From: Chloroflexota bacterium
GTDB taxonomy: Bacteria; Chloroflexota; UBA11872; VXNJ01
Direction: 5' to 3'
NCBI GenBank assembly: GCA_026708165.1
Contig: JAPOVO010000086.1
Coordinates: forward strand, 1-8,020
DNA: 8,020 bases
The first letter of the stretch is position 1. Every line of letters begins with the position of its first letter. Made by a program: the position numbers and the translations under genes. Below the pieces are notes generated by a model, which ran no database searches, was not told the origin of the DNA, and was given only the letters and a program-made list of their open reading frames with translations. This document shows, piece after piece, positions 6,476-8,020 of the stretch.

Positions 6476-7645
6476 ATGGGACTCTCGTTCTGGAAACGGA
6501 TCGTCACGTCAGGACTACCAATCATCCTGGCGCTGACCGCGGTCGCCTGCGATGGCGAGAGCGATAAGGCTCCGTTTCGGATAGGCGTTATGGAATCGCA
6601 GACGGGCGCCGGTGAGACATACGGCACGGTGGCCGTTCAGGCCAAGCAGATGGCCCTGGACGAGATCAACGCCGCTGGCGGCATCAATGGGCGCATGTTG
6701 GAATTCGTGGTCGAAGATTCCAAGTGCAACGCGCAGGACGCGATCAACGCCTACAACAAGCTCACCGACGTGGACGGAATCAAGATCATACTTGGGACTT
6801 CCTGCAGCGGCGCGATGCTCGGGGTGGCGCCGCTCGCCGAGGCGGACGGCGTGATCCTGTTCTCCGGACTGGCCAGTAACTCTGACATCGCCAACGCCGG
6901 CGACTACATTTTCCGCACCCAGATCAGTGACATCGAGGTCGGCATCAACACGGGCAACGTTCTCTGGGCGGACGGCATCCGCAATTTGGCCACCATCTCC
7001 GAGAAAACGGACTACGCAGAAGGGGTCAGGCAGACCTCCGTGGCGCAGTTCGAGAAAAACGGCGGCGAGGTCACCGCCGCAGAGCAGTACGCGTCCGACA
7101 CCACCGACTTCAGAACCCAGTTGACGAAGCTTTTCGCGGCGAATCCGGACGCGCTCCACATATCGCCTCAGTCCGAATTCGCCGCGGGCACGATCGTCAA
7201 GCAGGCCCGGGAGCTCGGCTACGAGGGCCCGATCTATGGCGAAACGGTCACGGTGGGAACGACCGCGCTTGACGTAGCCGGAGACGCCGCGACCGGTCTG
7301 AAGGCCATTACCGCCGCTCCCGATCCCAACAACCCGAAGGCCCAGGAAGTTCTCGCCAACTTCAGGGAGCGCTACGACTACATCACTCTGCCCTGGCACC
7401 TGGGCTCCGCCTACGACGACGTATACATCGCGGCCGAGTGTCTCAAGCAGACCGGCGACGACCAGGACGCGGACGGGTTCCGCGATTGCCTGTACGAGAT
7501 CACCTGGAGCGGCGCTCTTGGGGACAACTACAGCTTCGACGAGCAAGGCGAAGTCGTCGGTCTCTCACGGGTGGTCGTCGAGGTACTGCCCCCGGCCGAG
7601 CGGACCAAGGAGAACTACGGATACAAGGTTCTCGGCAACGGTTAA
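6476..7645 (+). CDS. Branched-chain amino acid/amide-type ABC transporter substrate-binding lipoprotein
   Basis: The product is 389 residues. The N-terminus is MGLSFWKRIVTSG, then a hydrophobic core ending LALTAVAC, so C25 is the likely lipid-anchored cysteine. The lipobox is imperfect, with Ala rather than Leu at -3. From residue about 34 it follows the Peripla_BP_6/LivK fold: FRIGVMESQTGAGETYG, then MALDEINAAGGINGR, EDSKCNAQDAINAYNKL, ILGTSCSGAMLGVAPLAEAD and YIFRTQISD. C84/C110 and C322/C338 are candidate disulfides. DQDADG, just before C338, has the DxDxDG spacing of calcium-binding loops, but may simply be family-typical. It should capture a small solute outside the membrane and deliver it to an ABC permease. 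No permease (LivH/LivM) or ATPase gene adjoins it in this window: a carbonic anhydrase gene follows, and a Cache protein gene precedes. The exact ligand cannot be told from sequence. Confidence 0.9.
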   Translation: MGLSFWKRIVTSGLPIILALTAVACDGESDKAPFRIGVMESQTGAGETYGTVAVQAKQMALDEINAAGGINGRMLEFVVEDSKCNAQDAINAYNKLTDVDGIKIILGTSCSGAMLGVAPLAEADGVILFSGLASNSDIANAGDYIFRTQISDIEVGINTGNVLWADGIRNLATISEKTDYAEGVRQTSVAQFEKNGGEVTAAEQYASDTTDFRTQLTKLFAANPDALHISPQSEFAAGTIVKQARELGYEGPIYGETVTVGTTALDVAGDAATGLKAITAAPDPNNPKAQEVLANFRERYDYITLPWHLGSAYDDVYIAAECLKQTGDDQDADGFRDCLYEITWSGALGDNYSFDEQGEVVGLSRVVVEVLPPAERTKENYGYKVLGNG

Positions 7646-7761
7646 TCCGAGTAGTCCTCGGTGATGCAAACGCCTACCTTCGCAGGCAGGACCATCTCGA
7701 AGCCGTCGGGGACTAAGATTGCTAGCGTTATGTGGCTTCGGAGTAGGTCAGGGAAGTTCCG
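7646..7761 (+). other. Intergenic gap, no clear terminator or promoter
   Basis: CCGAG/CTCGG (7647-7661) can form a 5-bp hairpin with loop TAGTC just after the stop codon of the binding-protein gene, but no T-run follows. No hexamer pair good enough to call a promoter was found. The 116-base spacing and change of function suggest that the carbonic anhydrase is a separate unit. Confidence 0.35.
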
Positions 7762-8020
7762 GTGACGGCGACTGACGAGCTGCTGGATAACAACACTCAC
7801 TACGCCGACGGATTCGATAGCGGCGGCTTACATGGTCCGCCTGCGCGTCGCCTGGCCATCGTGGCTTGCATGGATGCGCGTATGGACATCTACAAGATTC
7901 TCGGTCTCGCCGAGGGCGACGCGCACATCATCCGCAACGCCGGCGGCGTGCTCAGCGACGACGTGCTCCGCTCGCTCGTCATCTCTCAACGCCTGCTCGG
8001 CACCGAGGAGATCATTCTGG
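7762..8020 (+). CDS. Beta-carbonic anhydrase (partial, N-terminal 86 codons)
   Basis: This frame opens with GTG at 7762, preceded by AGGGAAG 5 bases upstream, and runs off the right edge. The translation shows [19 protein letters not shown], then [20 protein letters not shown] and [16 protein letters not shown]36, D38 and R40 form the CxDxR zinc-ligand/Asp-Arg dyad of beta-carbonic anhydrases, and R58-G62 is the RNAGG motif. The remaining zinc ligands (His and Cys of the HxxC motif) should lie just past the edge. The enzyme interconverts CO2 and bicarbonate in the cytosol. The CMDAR/RNAGG form resembles the short actinobacterial-type class (Rv1284-like), by recall. No signal peptide is present. 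Confidence 0.92.
   Translation, partial: MTATDELLDNNTHYADGFDSGGLHGPPARRLAIVACMDARMDIYKILGLAEGDAHIIRNAGGVLSDDVLRSLVISQRLLGTEEIIL

Noticed and set aside
6515..7546. 343-codon minus-strand frame over the binding protein
   Set aside because: Antisense shadow of a well-supported Peripla_BP_6 gene; no start signal or motif of its own.
7647..7661. Hairpin after the binding-protein gene as a terminator
   Set aside because: Only a 5-bp stem and no following T-run on the plus strand.

Overview
The window is high-GC bacterial DNA of a style that points to Chloroflexota (SAR202/Dehalococcoidia-like relatives). This is an inference from recalled family resemblance, not from a marker gene. The pointers are a GAF-PAS-histidine kinase-receiver-winged helix protein in one polypeptide, secreted tandem-Cache proteins, and a secreted protein with repeats of the 'FLEHYxxxGGLxxWGxxxSDxxEExxGTLTQYYQ' kind. 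No rRNA, tRNA, CRISPR array, transposase or integrase was found.

Layout, left to right. (1) Positions 1-1251, minus strand: a partial gene for a secreted, glycine-linker protein that runs off the left edge. (2) Positions 1252-1956: about 700 bases with no convincing gene. The left half holds a cluster of inverted repeats. The right end holds an AT-rich divergent promoter region with helically phased TGACG direct repeats. (3) Positions 1957-4343, plus strand: a cytosolic hybrid sensor kinase fused to its own receiver and OmpR-type DNA-binding domain. The reading frame is broken once, inside the GAF domain near 2347. (4) Positions 4512-6281, plus: an exported protein made of four tandem single-Cache sensor domains with no membrane or signalling output domain. 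(5) Positions 6476-7645, plus: a lipoprotein-type substrate-binding protein of the branched-chain amino acid/amide family, with no permease or ATPase genes beside it in the window. (6) Positions 7762-8020, plus: the start of a beta-carbonic anhydrase gene, cut by the right edge.

Together the centre looks like a small-molecule sensing neighbourhood: a cytosolic sensor-regulator that probably controls its own divergent promoter region, an exported four-Cache protein, and an orphan solute-binding lipoprotein. Gaps of 116-194 bases between the plus-strand genes, most with their own good Shine-Dalgarno sequence, suggest separate units rather than one tight operon. A working link between the genes is inferred only from adjacency. 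The most notable items are the phased TGACG operator upstream of the one-piece regulator, the four-Cache exported protein with an AABB repeat pattern, and the structured leader of the minus-strand gene.
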